Positions 44,201-52,188 of a DNA stretch of 64,000 bases are shown in pieces. How positions within the stretch are numbered: the stretch's first letter is position 1; the number at the start of each line of letters is the position of its first letter. The notes under the pieces are model-generated. The model ran no database searches. It was not told the DNA's origin and saw only the letters and a list, made by a program, of their open reading frames with translations. Position numbers and translations under genes: made by a program. Location: contig JANQSS010000205.1 of assembly GCA_028279185.1 (NCBI GenBank), forward strand, positions 62,001 through 126,000, given 5' to 3'. This DNA is from Saprospiraceae bacterium. GTDB lineage: Bacteria; Bacteroidota; Bacteroidia; Chitinophagales; Saprospiraceae.

Positions 44201-44451
44201 AACTACGAGAGGCGACTTTGTCGTATGCCATTCCTGCCAAAATTATGCAGCGCCTTCCTTTTGAACGATTATCTGTTGGCATCTATGGTAGAAATCTTTG
44301 GATCCATACACCAGATGAAAATACGTACATCGATCCTGAGGTAAATTCATTTACTGCAGGAAATGGAAATGCTGGAAATCTCCAAGGGTTTGAGTTTGGT
44401 ACATTACCTACAACGAGCACCTATGGAATAAACTTGAATGTTACACTTTAA
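41230..44451 (+). CDS. SusC/RagA-family TonB-dependent outer-membrane transporter
   Basis: I start at the ATG at 41230 (1073 residues), which gives a signal peptide ending THAQ; the frame opens 33 codons earlier from a TTG within a palindrome. After the signal is a CarboxypepD-regulatory-like domain (RTITGVVADENGETLIGANI, GTISDYDGSYSLEV), the TonB-box region VVVTALGIS and the plug (LKGKVAGVQL, GVSSFTGNNEPLFVIDGVPV, VLKGASAAALYGSRAANG), then the beta-barrel. It forms the uptake channel with the SusD-like lipoprotein encoded 2 bp downstream. The substrate cannot be told from sequence. Confidence 0.96.
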   Translation: MKKIYIFLSFLLLAGITHAQRTITGVVADENGETLIGANIIVKGTAIGTISDYDGSYSLEVPEDATILEVSYTGYDTREIELGVSNVVDVTMVEGVQLTEVVVTALGISRDEKALSYSVQQIESDEITATQTRSALESLKGKVAGVQLITASGAPGASTNVKLRGVSSFTGNNEPLFVIDGVPVNNVSNNGGGVLTGAVDGGNAISDINPNDIESINVLKGASAAALYGSRAANGVVLITTKKGLGVDRKNFNVEFGQSLGYERVLLLPELQNEFGQGQNGDNQSFLNDQESWGDKFDGSVRPYGAIIGDPSSELFNKQRYKTYQAQEDNIREFFDIGRVSNTTFAVSGNRDGSSIRLGASFTDQNAIVPGAELQRGTVSLSGTHNFSDRFRAGVTLNYVKQNNDLVVNGQGGEAPLSQVLQTSRDVSLREQRDLSNIYNSVDWYYTPFIQNPYFNLFNDSYVKDMDRFYGNANLSYDILKQDGQSLTLSTIFGSDVITDDRRRVKERRIASALSGNSTADEQGFIQEESYTNKQFDINVNADYNRKLTSDLGMNLLVGGNFNERSAKQFIASVIGTTLPNFENFSNGSGNASVNIADVKRRLFGAYGQLEFDFRNWLYLGGTYRQDWSSTLPKENRSFGYPSVYTSVVLSEMLDLAPSNPLNFLKVRASYAEVGNDAPVYLTNSVFFSPTIAGVPIQGNFAQTGFPFNGVGGFTQGNRIGNPELKPERTKEYEFGIDARFLKNRIGLDATYFNRKSVDQILRNAQAAPTSGFRFQVINAGEMVNKGVEVVLNLTPIRTRDFEWNITTNFTKIDNEVVSLLTPENDGEQLTVGIGLANFTFNAVEGQPYGVLQAPTALRDPNGNLVVDGNGLPQQAPAPAFFGSVQPEWFGGVRSSVTWKGITASALVEHSEGGVVYSRTVSQTYFNGSAVETAFNDRERFIIPFSVVDNGGGEFVPNTTPLTYSSNNIRGYWNAINGYGEYLIVDATFTKLREATLSYAIPAKIMQRLPFERLSVGIYGRNLWIHTPDENTYIDPEVNSFTAGNGNAGNLQGFEFGTLPTTSTYGINLNVTL

Positions 44452-44453
44452 AA

Positions 44454-45914
44454 ATGGTAATTATGAATTTCAATAAAAATAAATATTTATTAACCGCATT
44501 TTTTGTTGTGGCGACATTAATGTCTTGCGATGATGCGCTTGATATTAATGAGTCACCGAATAATCCGGGTCAATCGACGCCGGCGTTGACATTGCCTGCT
44601 GGACAATTATTCACGGGTCAAACCATAGGTCTTGATTTCGCTTTGGTCAGTGGATTCATCGCCCAATATTGGACACAGGCACCTGAAGCAGGTCAATATG
44701 AGCCGTATGATCGATACAATTACAACGGAAGCCATACGGCATCCGGATGGCAAAATAGTTGGTACGGTGCACTGGCGGATTACAAATTTGTAAAAGATCA
44801 GGGTATTGAAGACGGATTGGTTAACCATGCGGCCATTGCGACCTTGCTGATGGCCTATCAATACCAAGTACTTGTCGATTTGTATGATCAAGTGCCTTTT
44901 GATGAGGCTTTGGATGGCGGAAATGGTGTTTTACAACCTGCATATCAATCTGGCCAAGATGTATATGATCGGATTATCACATTGATCGACGAAGGACTCG
45001 AATTAATTACACCTGGAGCAATTGTTCCAGGCGCAGAAGATTTGATGCTATCTGGTGACATGGCCATGTGGATGAAGTTTGGAAATTCACTAAAACTGCG
45101 TGTCTATATGCGACAGTCTGACGCACGTCCTTCGGTTGCCCAAGCCGGTATACAAGCTTTGGAGACGAGTGGTGCTGAATTCTTAGGAGAAGGTGAAAAT
45201 GTTTTTATTTCTTATCCAGGTGGAGCAGGAAATAATAATCCGCTGCACAGTGGTGATGTAACAGGTGCACCAGGACTTGGTGACGTAAATATTAATGGAA
45301 GCGCATCTGTCATACAACGTATGTTGGACGCAGGCGATGCGCGAGTGAATTTTTATTATGACCCTGCAGTGAATACAGGATCACAAATTGGCCCAATTCA
45401 GGGCGATGCAGTTGAAGAAGATCCGGGTGAAAAGAAAAATGACTATTCCACGCCTAGCGATGCAAATGTGACAGGTCCAAGCGCACCGGTATATTTATTT
45501 ACCGGTCATGAAAGTCTGTTGCTCATTGCTGAAGCAATAGAGCGTGGTTGGATGTCTGGTGATGCGCGCACAGCATACGATCGAGCTGTACAAGCTGCCT
45601 TCCTTTTTGCTAATGGAGGTGATGCTACGGCCCTTCTTGCGGATGGCGGAGCATATGCTTATCAAGGATTAGAAAGTATTTATTTGCAAAAATGGCTATC
45701 CATGGCTGGAACGCAAGTTGTTGAAGGTTGGGCTGAATGGAGACGTACCGATGTTCCGAAATTGGATCAGTCACTTGAAGGTACAGCAGCAAGTTTAAAT
45801 GGAAGTCAATTTCCACGTCGTGCTTTTTACCCAGTCGCAGAATTAAATAATAATCGAAATACCCCTGCTAATACCAACATCGGTGATCCGGTTTGGTGGG
45901 ATATGGGTGAATAA
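44454..45914 (+). CDS. SusD/RagB-family lipoprotein (SusD-like_2 type)
   Basis: A 486-residue surface lipoprotein (signal with Cys at about residue 25, VATLMSC; start Met1 or Met4 at 44463). DINESPNNPGQST is the opening of the SusD-like_2 group; TPR-like helices follow (for example MAYQYQVLVDLYDQVPFDEAL, MWMKFGNSLKLRVYMR, LLLIAEAIERGWMSGDARTAYDRAV), and the C-terminus has FPRRAFYPVAELNNNRN. It forms the lid of the SusC channel and captures ligand. Directly follows susC in one operon; a strong hairpin separates it from the next gene. Confidence 0.94.
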   Translation: MVIMNFNKNKYLLTAFFVVATLMSCDDALDINESPNNPGQSTPALTLPAGQLFTGQTIGLDFALVSGFIAQYWTQAPEAGQYEPYDRYNYNGSHTASGWQNSWYGALADYKFVKDQGIEDGLVNHAAIATLLMAYQYQVLVDLYDQVPFDEALDGGNGVLQPAYQSGQDVYDRIITLIDEGLELITPGAIVPGAEDLMLSGDMAMWMKFGNSLKLRVYMRQSDARPSVAQAGIQALETSGAEFLGEGENVFISYPGGAGNNNPLHSGDVTGAPGLGDVNINGSASVIQRMLDAGDARVNFYYDPAVNTGSQIGPIQGDAVEEDPGEKKNDYSTPSDANVTGPSAPVYLFTGHESLLLIAEAIERGWMSGDARTAYDRAVQAAFLFANGGDATALLADGGAYAYQGLESIYLQKWLSMAGTQVVEGWAEWRRTDVPKLDQSLEGTAASLNGSQFPRRAFYPVAELNNNRNTPANTNIGDPVWWDMGE

Positions 45915-45926
45915 AATTAAATGACT

Positions 45927-45990
45927 AACCCCAATTGACATCCGGTTGCGATTAATTTTAAAATTATGAGCAGCCGGATGTCAATGGGTT
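45927..45990 (+). other. 17-bp hairpin between susD and the next lipoprotein gene
   Basis: AACCC (45927-45931) plus ATTGACATCCGG (45934-45945) pair with CCGGATGTCAAT (45974-45985) plus GGGTT (45986-45990), 17 bp with a 2-nt bulge and a 28-nt loop that itself contains AATTTTAAAATT. No T-run follows, so it is not a classic terminator. It may be an mRNA-stabilising 3' end or processing site for susCD. Confidence 0.75.
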
Positions 45991-46008
45991 AAATAAAAAT
46001 AAATAGAA

Positions 46009-46698
46009 ATGAAATATTTAAACTACATTTTACTATTGTCCATCGCTGGGTTTCTCGCATCTTGCGAACTTGTCGAATCACCGGACAGTACAGAAAATCT
46101 CAGTGAAGGATTTATTACGTATCCAGCACTTACTTTAAATGGCGATCAATTTATGACGATTGATGTCGGTGGCACCTTTGAAGATCCGGGGGCAGTAGCA
46201 ACCCTTGGTATTGAAGATATCTCGGATCAGACAGTCGTAACCGGAAGTGTCGACGCCACAACACCAGGCGTTTATATTTTGGATTACAGCATCCAAATTA
46301 CAAATGAACTGGAAGAAGATGCAAGTGTAACGCAGCGAAGATATGTTGCTGTCGCTAGTGAAGAAGGTAAGGCAATTGATCTGACCGGAACGTATAACGG
46401 AGATGGTACTTCTGTTTCTGGTGCCTGGACACAAGCTGCCACAGTAACAAAGACTGCTGGTGCGTGGCATAATATTGATAAGGCATTAGCCAGCGGAAAC
46501 AACCTCGGAATTTTCTTTGCCGTTATCGACGGGCCTAGTGCTGCACTTAATATGGTTGTTCCTGATCAAAATTCACGATTTGGAAATGTCAATTCAACAG
46601 GAGCTGGTACAGAAGCCAAATTGAATCCGGATGGATTCCAATGGACCATTTTCATCGGGTGTTGTGGAAATTTCGGACCTATTATTTATTCACAATAA
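46009..46698 (+). CDS. Lipoprotein with DUF5011/DUF5012-like Ig domain
   Basis: A 229-residue lipoprotein (SIAGFLASC, Cys about 19). Residues about 35-120 are a bacterial Ig-like DUF5011/5012 domain: GDQFMTIDVGGTFEDPGAVA, SVDATTPGVYILDYSI and RRYVAVA. The C-terminal 100 residues (DLTGTYNGDGTSVSG ... CCGNFGPIIYS) are beta-rich and unassigned. Its place after susCD suggests a surface ligand-binding accessory protein like those of polysaccharide or peptide uptake loci. Followed 38 bp later by another lipoprotein gene. Confidence 0.8.
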   Translation: MKYLNYILLLSIAGFLASCELVESPDSTENLSEGFITYPALTLNGDQFMTIDVGGTFEDPGAVATLGIEDISDQTVVTGSVDATTPGVYILDYSIQITNELEEDASVTQRRYVAVASEEGKAIDLTGTYNGDGTSVSGAWTQAATVTKTAGAWHNIDKALASGNNLGIFFAVIDGPSAALNMVVPDQNSRFGNVNSTGAGTEAKLNPDGFQWTIFIGCCGNFGPIIYSQ

Positions 46699-46736
46699 TC
46701 CAGCGTCTATAAAATTTTAATTAAAAAAGTAATACA

Positions 46737-47246
46737 ATGAAAAATACAATTTATATACTCGGATTTCTCTTTGCACTATCATTGACCTCTTGTGTAACGG
46801 GTAATGATGATAATGCTGTTCTACGGGAGCATGAGGAGCAATTGGCCAAAACACCTCGGGTGTTGGATTTGACCATAGATGGCGTGGCACCCACACGTGA
46901 TCAGCAGTCAAATTGGATGGATATCGTCGTCAATCCTGGCGATCAACTTGTCATCCGTGCTACATATAATCCAGGAAATGGGGCGACGTCAGCTGAATTT
47001 GATTTCAGCCGAGGCTATTATCATACGTCATATGACGCAGATGATGCAAAACCCGTTGAGCCATTTACAGATCGTATTACGACAATAGGAAATGCATCAA
47101 TGGAATTTTCATTTACGTATACAGTGCCTACACTGGACGATGATGGTGACCCTTTTGTACACGGGGATCATATCAATTTGACGTGGTGGTCATCTAATGA
47201 TTTGGGTGGACAAGGTTTCAATGACGTTAATTTAGTCTATGAATAG
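46737..47246 (+). CDS. Lipoprotein of unknown function in the SusCD operon
   Basis: A 169-residue lipoprotein (FALSLTSC, Cys about 19). The mature part has a beta-sandwich look: VLDLTIDGVAPTRDQQSN, VVNPGDQLVIRATYNPGNGA and the end VNLVYE; the middle is rich in Asp/Glu and Trp. I do not recognise a family. As the last gene of the SusCD operon it is probably a surface-exposed binding protein. A strong terminator follows. Confidence 0.75.
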   Translation: MKNTIYILGFLFALSLTSCVTGNDDNAVLREHEEQLAKTPRVLDLTIDGVAPTRDQQSNWMDIVVNPGDQLVIRATYNPGNGATSAEFDFSRGYYHTSYDADDAKPVEPFTDRITTIGNASMEFSFTYTVPTLDDDGDPFVHGDHINLTWWSSNDLGGQGFNDVNLVYE

Positions 47247-47382
47247 GCAACGTTTGTCGTGTAATGGGCGATTATTAAGTTAACACAAGAATATTAATGG
47301 CCCTATGAAATTTAATTTATAAGAACGTATGAAATTTAATTAATGAAGAAATTTTAAAAAGTGTACTTCATATCTATTTAGG

Positions 47383-47421
47383 AAAAGGAGCATTCTGTCG
47401 GAATAGACAGAAGCTCCTTTT
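47383..47421 (+). terminator. Terminator of the SusCD operon
   Basis: AAAAGGAGC (47383-47391) and GCTCCTTTT (47413-47421) pair, and inside them TTCTGTC (47393-47399) pairs with GACAGAA (47406-47412), leaving one unpaired A and a 6-nt loop. The stem ends in T residues, as in an intrinsic terminator. Confidence 0.8.
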
Positions 47422-47488
47422 ACTGGTCATGAAGCTGCTGTAGAACCATACTATAAACATCAACATTTGTTACAGTCATAACAAAACC

Positions 47489-48385
47489 ATGCAGTCAACC
47501 ACGTTTAAGAAATTCGAAACGCAGTTTCACCAAAACCTCGGCGTCGTCGATTACCTTTTTTACCTGGAAGTAGTCGATCACCATGAACAAATTACTGATT
47601 GTTTTTTGCCAAATGGTCGCTTCGAACTGATCGCTGATCTCGGCGATCAGGTCAGCTACTTTGGTAAATCGGCCGAATGGCAAATTCGTCCTAAGGTCTC
47701 CGTACTGGGACACCACACGCATAGCGTGCGGTTATCATGCGCCGGGCCAAAGTTTCAATGTGTCGGAGCCGTATTCTCACTTGGAAAAATGGCTGCCCTA
47801 ATTCCGGATCCAGCCAAACGACAGTACGGCTCGCCGACCAGATTGGACAATTATTTTGATAATGCGACGAATACACTTATTCATGAATTGCAGCTGGCGC
47901 AGCAAGTGCATCAAAAAATTCATGTGCTTGACCGGTTTATACACAGACATGTGACAGTCGATCACAAACAACCCGCATTTTTGGATCACTCATTGCAACT
48001 GATTGATCAGCACAAAGGCCGAATAAGTGTTGCTGACATTTCGAAGCGCGTGCATTGCAGTACACGCCATTTACGTCGGTCATTTATTCAGCATTTTGGC
48101 ATTAGTCCAAAAGCGCTCTCCTCGATTATCCGACTAAATTATGCCGTGGCTCAAATGATAAATTCGAATGTGGCCATGTCTGATATTATTTCCGATCATG
48201 GATATTTTGACAGAGCCCATTTCTACAAAGAATTCACTCGAATTGCCGGAATGCCGCCTTCTGTATATTTTAATCATGCAAGAAAATTGTCACGTCATTT
48301 TTTTGAGACGGCGATAGCCTCGCCGAAAATAAAGCCGGCCATCAGTTCGATGATTGCACGCCCACACCAGCGAGTAATGCGTTAG
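47489..48385 (+). CDS. AraC-family regulator with DUF6597-like N-terminus
   Basis: A 298-residue protein. Residues about 15-110 resemble the N-terminal DUF6597 sensor (DCFLPNGRFELIADLGDQ, VLGHHTHSVRL). Residues about 165-265 form an AraC double-HTH: VADISKRVHCSTRHLRRSFI and MSDIISDHGYFDRAHFYKEFTR. A 30-residue tail follows. It lies after the SusCD terminator, on the same strand, so is a separate transcription unit; it may control that operon but is not proven to. Convergent with the amidohydrolase gene, 238 bp away. Confidence 0.85.
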   Translation: MQSTTFKKFETQFHQNLGVVDYLFYLEVVDHHEQITDCFLPNGRFELIADLGDQVSYFGKSAEWQIRPKVSVLGHHTHSVRLSCAGPKFQCVGAVFSLGKMAALIPDPAKRQYGSPTRLDNYFDNATNTLIHELQLAQQVHQKIHVLDRFIHRHVTVDHKQPAFLDHSLQLIDQHKGRISVADISKRVHCSTRHLRRSFIQHFGISPKALSSIIRLNYAVAQMINSNVAMSDIISDHGYFDRAHFYKEFTRIAGMPPSVYFNHARKLSRHFFETAIASPKIKPAISSMIARPHQRVMR

Positions 48386-48622
48386 TGATCAAGATTCTGA
48401 TTTTTTTGACTACCCCTGTAGATGCACTGTGCCTCGGTGTTGCTCTCCGTTGGAGCTCAGGCATTTAATAATCCGCTATTCCAGTATTACAGCGTTATTG
48501 TCCCGTTAGGATTGAGCGAACGTTCCGGTAATGGAGTAAAGCCTATATAATAAGTATATAATCAGAGGAGTAGAACTCCCTAGGCCGGCACGTACGGAGA
48601 AGCAATACATGACGTAGTTTCT

Positions 48623-50359
48623 TTATTGAATAAAATATACTTCGGCTATCTTACCATTCACAATTTTATATATAGCGATTGCCTCTAATTCAAAACCGTT
48701 GCCAAATCCGGTAACTCGTTCTTGATCGATAACTGTATTTCCCATTACCATGCGATTTACAAGTTCGCAATGCAAGTCAGGTGTGTTTTTAAAAAAATCC
48801 GCATAGTTCTTGCGCATTAATTCCTTTCCCTGATATTGTAATTTGTCTGGAAATGAATAGACACGAACGTCGTCGGCATATGGCTCCAAAAATGCATCTA
48901 TGTTACCGGCGTTATATGCATTTAATTGCTGTTGAGCTAGCTGTTCAGGAGTAGACTTGACGATCGTATCGGGCCGAAAGACATGACCTGATTTAATTAC
49001 ATAAGCTATCGATCGCACATTCTGAATGTCATCAATTGGGTTTTCGTTGAGAATAACAAGGTCTCCTACCTTCATTTCCGCAATGCTTCCCAGTGTATTT
49101 TCTTTTCCAATAGCCTTGGCCGCATTGATCGTAGACGCCTTTAAAATGGCACTGTTTGTCATACCCGCTTCCTTCATTTCATCGATTTCGTTGTAGAATG
49201 ATGAAACATGATGTGTGCCTATATTTCCGGCATCTGTTCCTGTTGCAATATTTATACCGGCCGATTCAATGACTTTAAGATTTTTTGCCCGTTGTTCTTT
49301 TTGGACATTTAAATTCGCTGCTAATTGCGGTGCATATGTTTTGTACTGGTTTAGGTTTTCATTATCCTGTAAATGAGCAACATCTTGTAATGAGCCGACC
49401 GGAATAGGATGGCCATACACCAAATCCAATTCTGAAGGGCGATATGTTTGACCCAACACATCTAAATAATTGCCATGGACTATTAAGGTGGGAATGTAGG
49501 TTACATTATTATCTGATAATAATTTAATAAAATCATCGTCGACTTTATCATCTACACTATGTACTAATATGTCGGCCCCGGCCCTAATGGCTAGTTTGGC
49601 CGTATTCAATTCAGTAGCGTGCACTGCCACTCTTAAATTATTGCGATGACTTTCGGCAATAGTGGCTTCGACTATATCATATGTAGATTCTGCCGACTGT
49701 TGCGGAAAAGTGATATACCATATTTTTATAAAATCAGGATTATGTGCGGCTTGTTTTTGCACCAATGCACGCGCCTCTTCTACAGACTTAACCTTCAGTA
49801 TAGGAGCATCATCGATGTCAAACTCCAATGGTTGATAGGTGGAAACGAGCGGACCGGTTATAAAAATATTTGGTACATCTTTCTCGAATTTAAATTTGTC
49901 GCGTAAAAAGAAATTTGTCATAGGCCCTCCGACATCGATAATCGAGGTAATGCCATTACGTAAATAACGTCGTAGTATTTGGTCAGCATTGTTCAATAAC
50001 CAGGAACGTTCTTCATCATACGATTTAATATTACGTAGATCAACGACATCCGGACGCGTGTAAAGGCCTCCGGACTGAAAAAGATGAATATGAGCATCAA
50101 TTAAACCTGGAATAATATATTTTCCAGCTGCTTGAATACGAATACAATCACTTGATGTGTTAATTCGTTTTCCAATTTTGGTAATGTTTCCATTTTGAAT
50201 TAAAATGTCTCCGGTTTTAAAATCACCATCTTTTACGTCAAAATATTGACCACTTTCGATCAAGACATCTTGGGCGCTTAGCATAATCATGAAAATACCT
50301 GATAGACTAAAGAAACATGAAAAAAGAATGATCAGTATGGAGGATATGTATCGATTCAT
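48623..50359 (-). CDS. Exported amidohydrolase fused to an NTF2-like domain
   Basis: A 578-residue protein. Signal peptide about 1-30 (several Met). Residues about 35-455 form an amidohydrolase metal-dependent barrel: DAHIH (His90 and His92), FIKIWYI with a likely metal-bridging Lys, VHATEL, LVHSVDD and TGTDAGN. Residues about 465-578 form an NTF2-like domain (AQQQLNAYNAGNIDAFLEPYADDVRVY, MRKNYADFF, GFELEAIAIYKIVNGKIAEVYF). The barrel would cleave amide or related bonds in the periplasm (imidazolonepropionase/prolidase-like group); the added domain may bind a substrate part. Unusual fusion, though known in Bacteroidota. Confidence 0.88.
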   Translation of the reverse strand: MNRYISSILIILFSCFFSLSGIFMIMLSAQDVLIESGQYFDVKDGDFKTGDILIQNGNITKIGKRINTSSDCIRIQAAGKYIIPGLIDAHIHLFQSGGLYTRPDVVDLRNIKSYDEERSWLLNNADQILRRYLRNGITSIIDVGGPMTNFFLRDKFKFEKDVPNIFITGPLVSTYQPLEFDIDDAPILKVKSVEEARALVQKQAAHNPDFIKIWYITFPQQSAESTYDIVEATIAESHRNNLRVAVHATELNTAKLAIRAGADILVHSVDDKVDDDFIKLLSDNNVTYIPTLIVHGNYLDVLGQTYRPSELDLVYGHPIPVGSLQDVAHLQDNENLNQYKTYAPQLAANLNVQKEQRAKNLKVIESAGINIATGTDAGNIGTHHVSSFYNEIDEMKEAGMTNSAILKASTINAAKAIGKENTLGSIAEMKVGDLVILNENPIDDIQNVRSIAYVIKSGHVFRPDTIVKSTPEQLAQQQLNAYNAGNIDAFLEPYADDVRVYSFPDKLQYQGKELMRKNYADFFKNTPDLHCELVNRMVMGNTVIDQERVTGFGNGFELEAIAIYKIVNGKIAEVYFIQ

Positions 50360-50709
50360 AATAGGGCCATTATAAGATAATCACCGAATTGGCGCAAATT
50401 TTATATTGAATGCTAAGCTACGGAATGATTGTGTGATATACATGCAGTTGTTGCGAAGGCCTGAAGCTATAGTCAAATAAGAGCACTTCCGTGAGCGGCG
50501 TTTAATTATAAATTTATCGCTAGGTCAAAGCCGTAGCTTTTTAATCTACAAACTTCTTATACCTTTGACGAACGTTGGATTTGGCCATTGTGCAGTTGCT
50601 ATCGGGCTGACGGTCGAGTTACAAATAATGGTTACCTGATATAAGCGTGAATATGATCTACCTGGAATATATGTCACTGTTTAACTATAATTAATTTGAA
50701 ATCTAACAA
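50360..50709. other. Intergenic region, divergent genes
   Basis: 350 bp. TACCTTTG at 50560-50567 fits the Bacteroidetes -7 box for the downstream gene, but no good -33 TTG precedes it. An inverted repeat GTCAAAG (50524) / CTTTGAC (50563) surrounds this region. No gene. Confidence 0.4.
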
Positions 50710-52137
50710 ATGAATCAATCTATATCGAAGCTAGCACTCGACGAGATATTGTTAAAACTGTCCGCGGCCAATAAGGCTTTTTACGATATTTATCCAGGAG
50801 ACAGATCTGCGCGTCAACCGGTGCATACAGTTTATGGCGGTGCCGATTTATTTACACATGACATCGTCAGTAAAATGGGGAAATCAGCTCTTCGCTCGTT
50901 TTTGACGTATGCACCCGATTTTCTGGAAATGGAGAGAGCGATAGGACTATCGGAACTAGAAATACCCATCGACGAAAATGAAAAGATAAAATTACGCGAT
51001 CATTTTTTGGCCATGCCTGCTGAAAAAAGGAGGACGTCCAAGTTGATGCTGCCGTACACCGTCTACACAAAAGTAATTGATAAATTGAATCGTGAACCAC
51101 TGGAGGATTTTCGCATTGATTTCGAAGATGGATTTGGAAATAGATCATGGGAAGAAGAGGATGAAGTTGCGAAAAAAGCTGCCGAGGAATGTGCCGTTGG
51201 AATGGAAATGGAATTACTACCTCCTTTTATTGGAATTCGAATAAAACCATTTACGGAAGAGTTAAAAATTCGGGGAATTCGCACGCTTGACATTTTTCTC
51301 ACCCATTTATTAAAACGCACAAAGGGAAAATTGCCTGAAAATTTTGTTGTTATGTTGCCAAAAGTTTCTATAACGGAGCAAGTGGAAGCGTTAGTCAGTT
51401 GCTTCGAAGAAATTGAGCATCACCATAATATGATACCGGGCAGTTTGAAAATGGAAATGATGGTCGAAACAACTCAGGCAATCATGAACGCTGATGGGCT
51501 AAATCCATTACGCAAATTTGTTTTAGCAAGTAAGGGAAGAATGATTGCCACGGCATTCGGCACGTACGATTATACGGCATCCTCGAATATTACGGCCAAG
51601 TATCAGGACATGGGGCATGATGTGTGCGACTTTGCACACCAGGTTATGAAGGTAGCACTAGGCGGTACAGGTATTTGGCTTTCCGATGGCGCCACGAATG
51701 TAATGCCAATAGGGCCACATCGCGGGGATCTTTCAATTGAACAGTTAGCCGAAAATAGATCCGTCGTGCATCGCAACTGGAAAATCGCTTTTAATCACAC
51801 TCGACATTCCTTATATAAGGGAATATACCAAGGATGGGACTTAAACCCGGCCCAGTTTCCAATGCGCTATGCAGCTGTCTATTCGTTCTTTCTTGAAAGT
51901 TACGAAGAGGCAACGGAACGATTAAAGATTTTCGTTGAGCGCGCAGCTCGTGCCACGCTAACCGGTGATGTTTTTGATGATGCGGCAACCGGACAAGGAT
52001 TATTGAATTACTTTTTAAGGGGTCTGAATTGTGGTGCTTTGACACATGACGACGCCATGGCTACCGGTCTGACACTCGAAGAATTTAAAACTCGCTCTTT
52101 TTTACGAATTTTAGAAGGCAGACGCAAATTGTCTTAA
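50710..52137 (+). CDS. DUF6986 family protein, HpcH/HpaI aldolase-like
   Basis: A 475-residue cytoplasmic protein. Residue motifs fit DUF6986, a relative of HpcH/HpaI/citrate-lyase-beta aldolases: RIDFEDGFGNRSWEEE holds the acidic metal site, RIKPFTEELKIRG, VVMLPKVSITEQVEAL, MEMMVETTQAIMN, GRMIATAFGTYDYTAS and VMPIGPHRG follow. Family members are often annotated 'phosphoenolpyruvate kinase' without experimental support; a C-C lyase on a 2-oxo acid is more likely by fold. Stands alone. Confidence 0.8.
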   Translation: MNQSISKLALDEILLKLSAANKAFYDIYPGDRSARQPVHTVYGGADLFTHDIVSKMGKSALRSFLTYAPDFLEMERAIGLSELEIPIDENEKIKLRDHFLAMPAEKRRTSKLMLPYTVYTKVIDKLNREPLEDFRIDFEDGFGNRSWEEEDEVAKKAAEECAVGMEMELLPPFIGIRIKPFTEELKIRGIRTLDIFLTHLLKRTKGKLPENFVVMLPKVSITEQVEALVSCFEEIEHHHNMIPGSLKMEMMVETTQAIMNADGLNPLRKFVLASKGRMIATAFGTYDYTASSNITAKYQDMGHDVCDFAHQVMKVALGGTGIWLSDGATNVMPIGPHRGDLSIEQLAENRSVVHRNWKIAFNHTRHSLYKGIYQGWDLNPAQFPMRYAAVYSFFLESYEEATERLKIFVERAARATLTGDVFDDAATGQGLLNYFLRGLNCGALTHDDAMATGLTLEEFKTRSFLRILEGRRKLS

Positions 52138-52188
52138 AGGATGATGACCATCTAATTTGGATGGACATTAACTGAAAATACTTTATTC

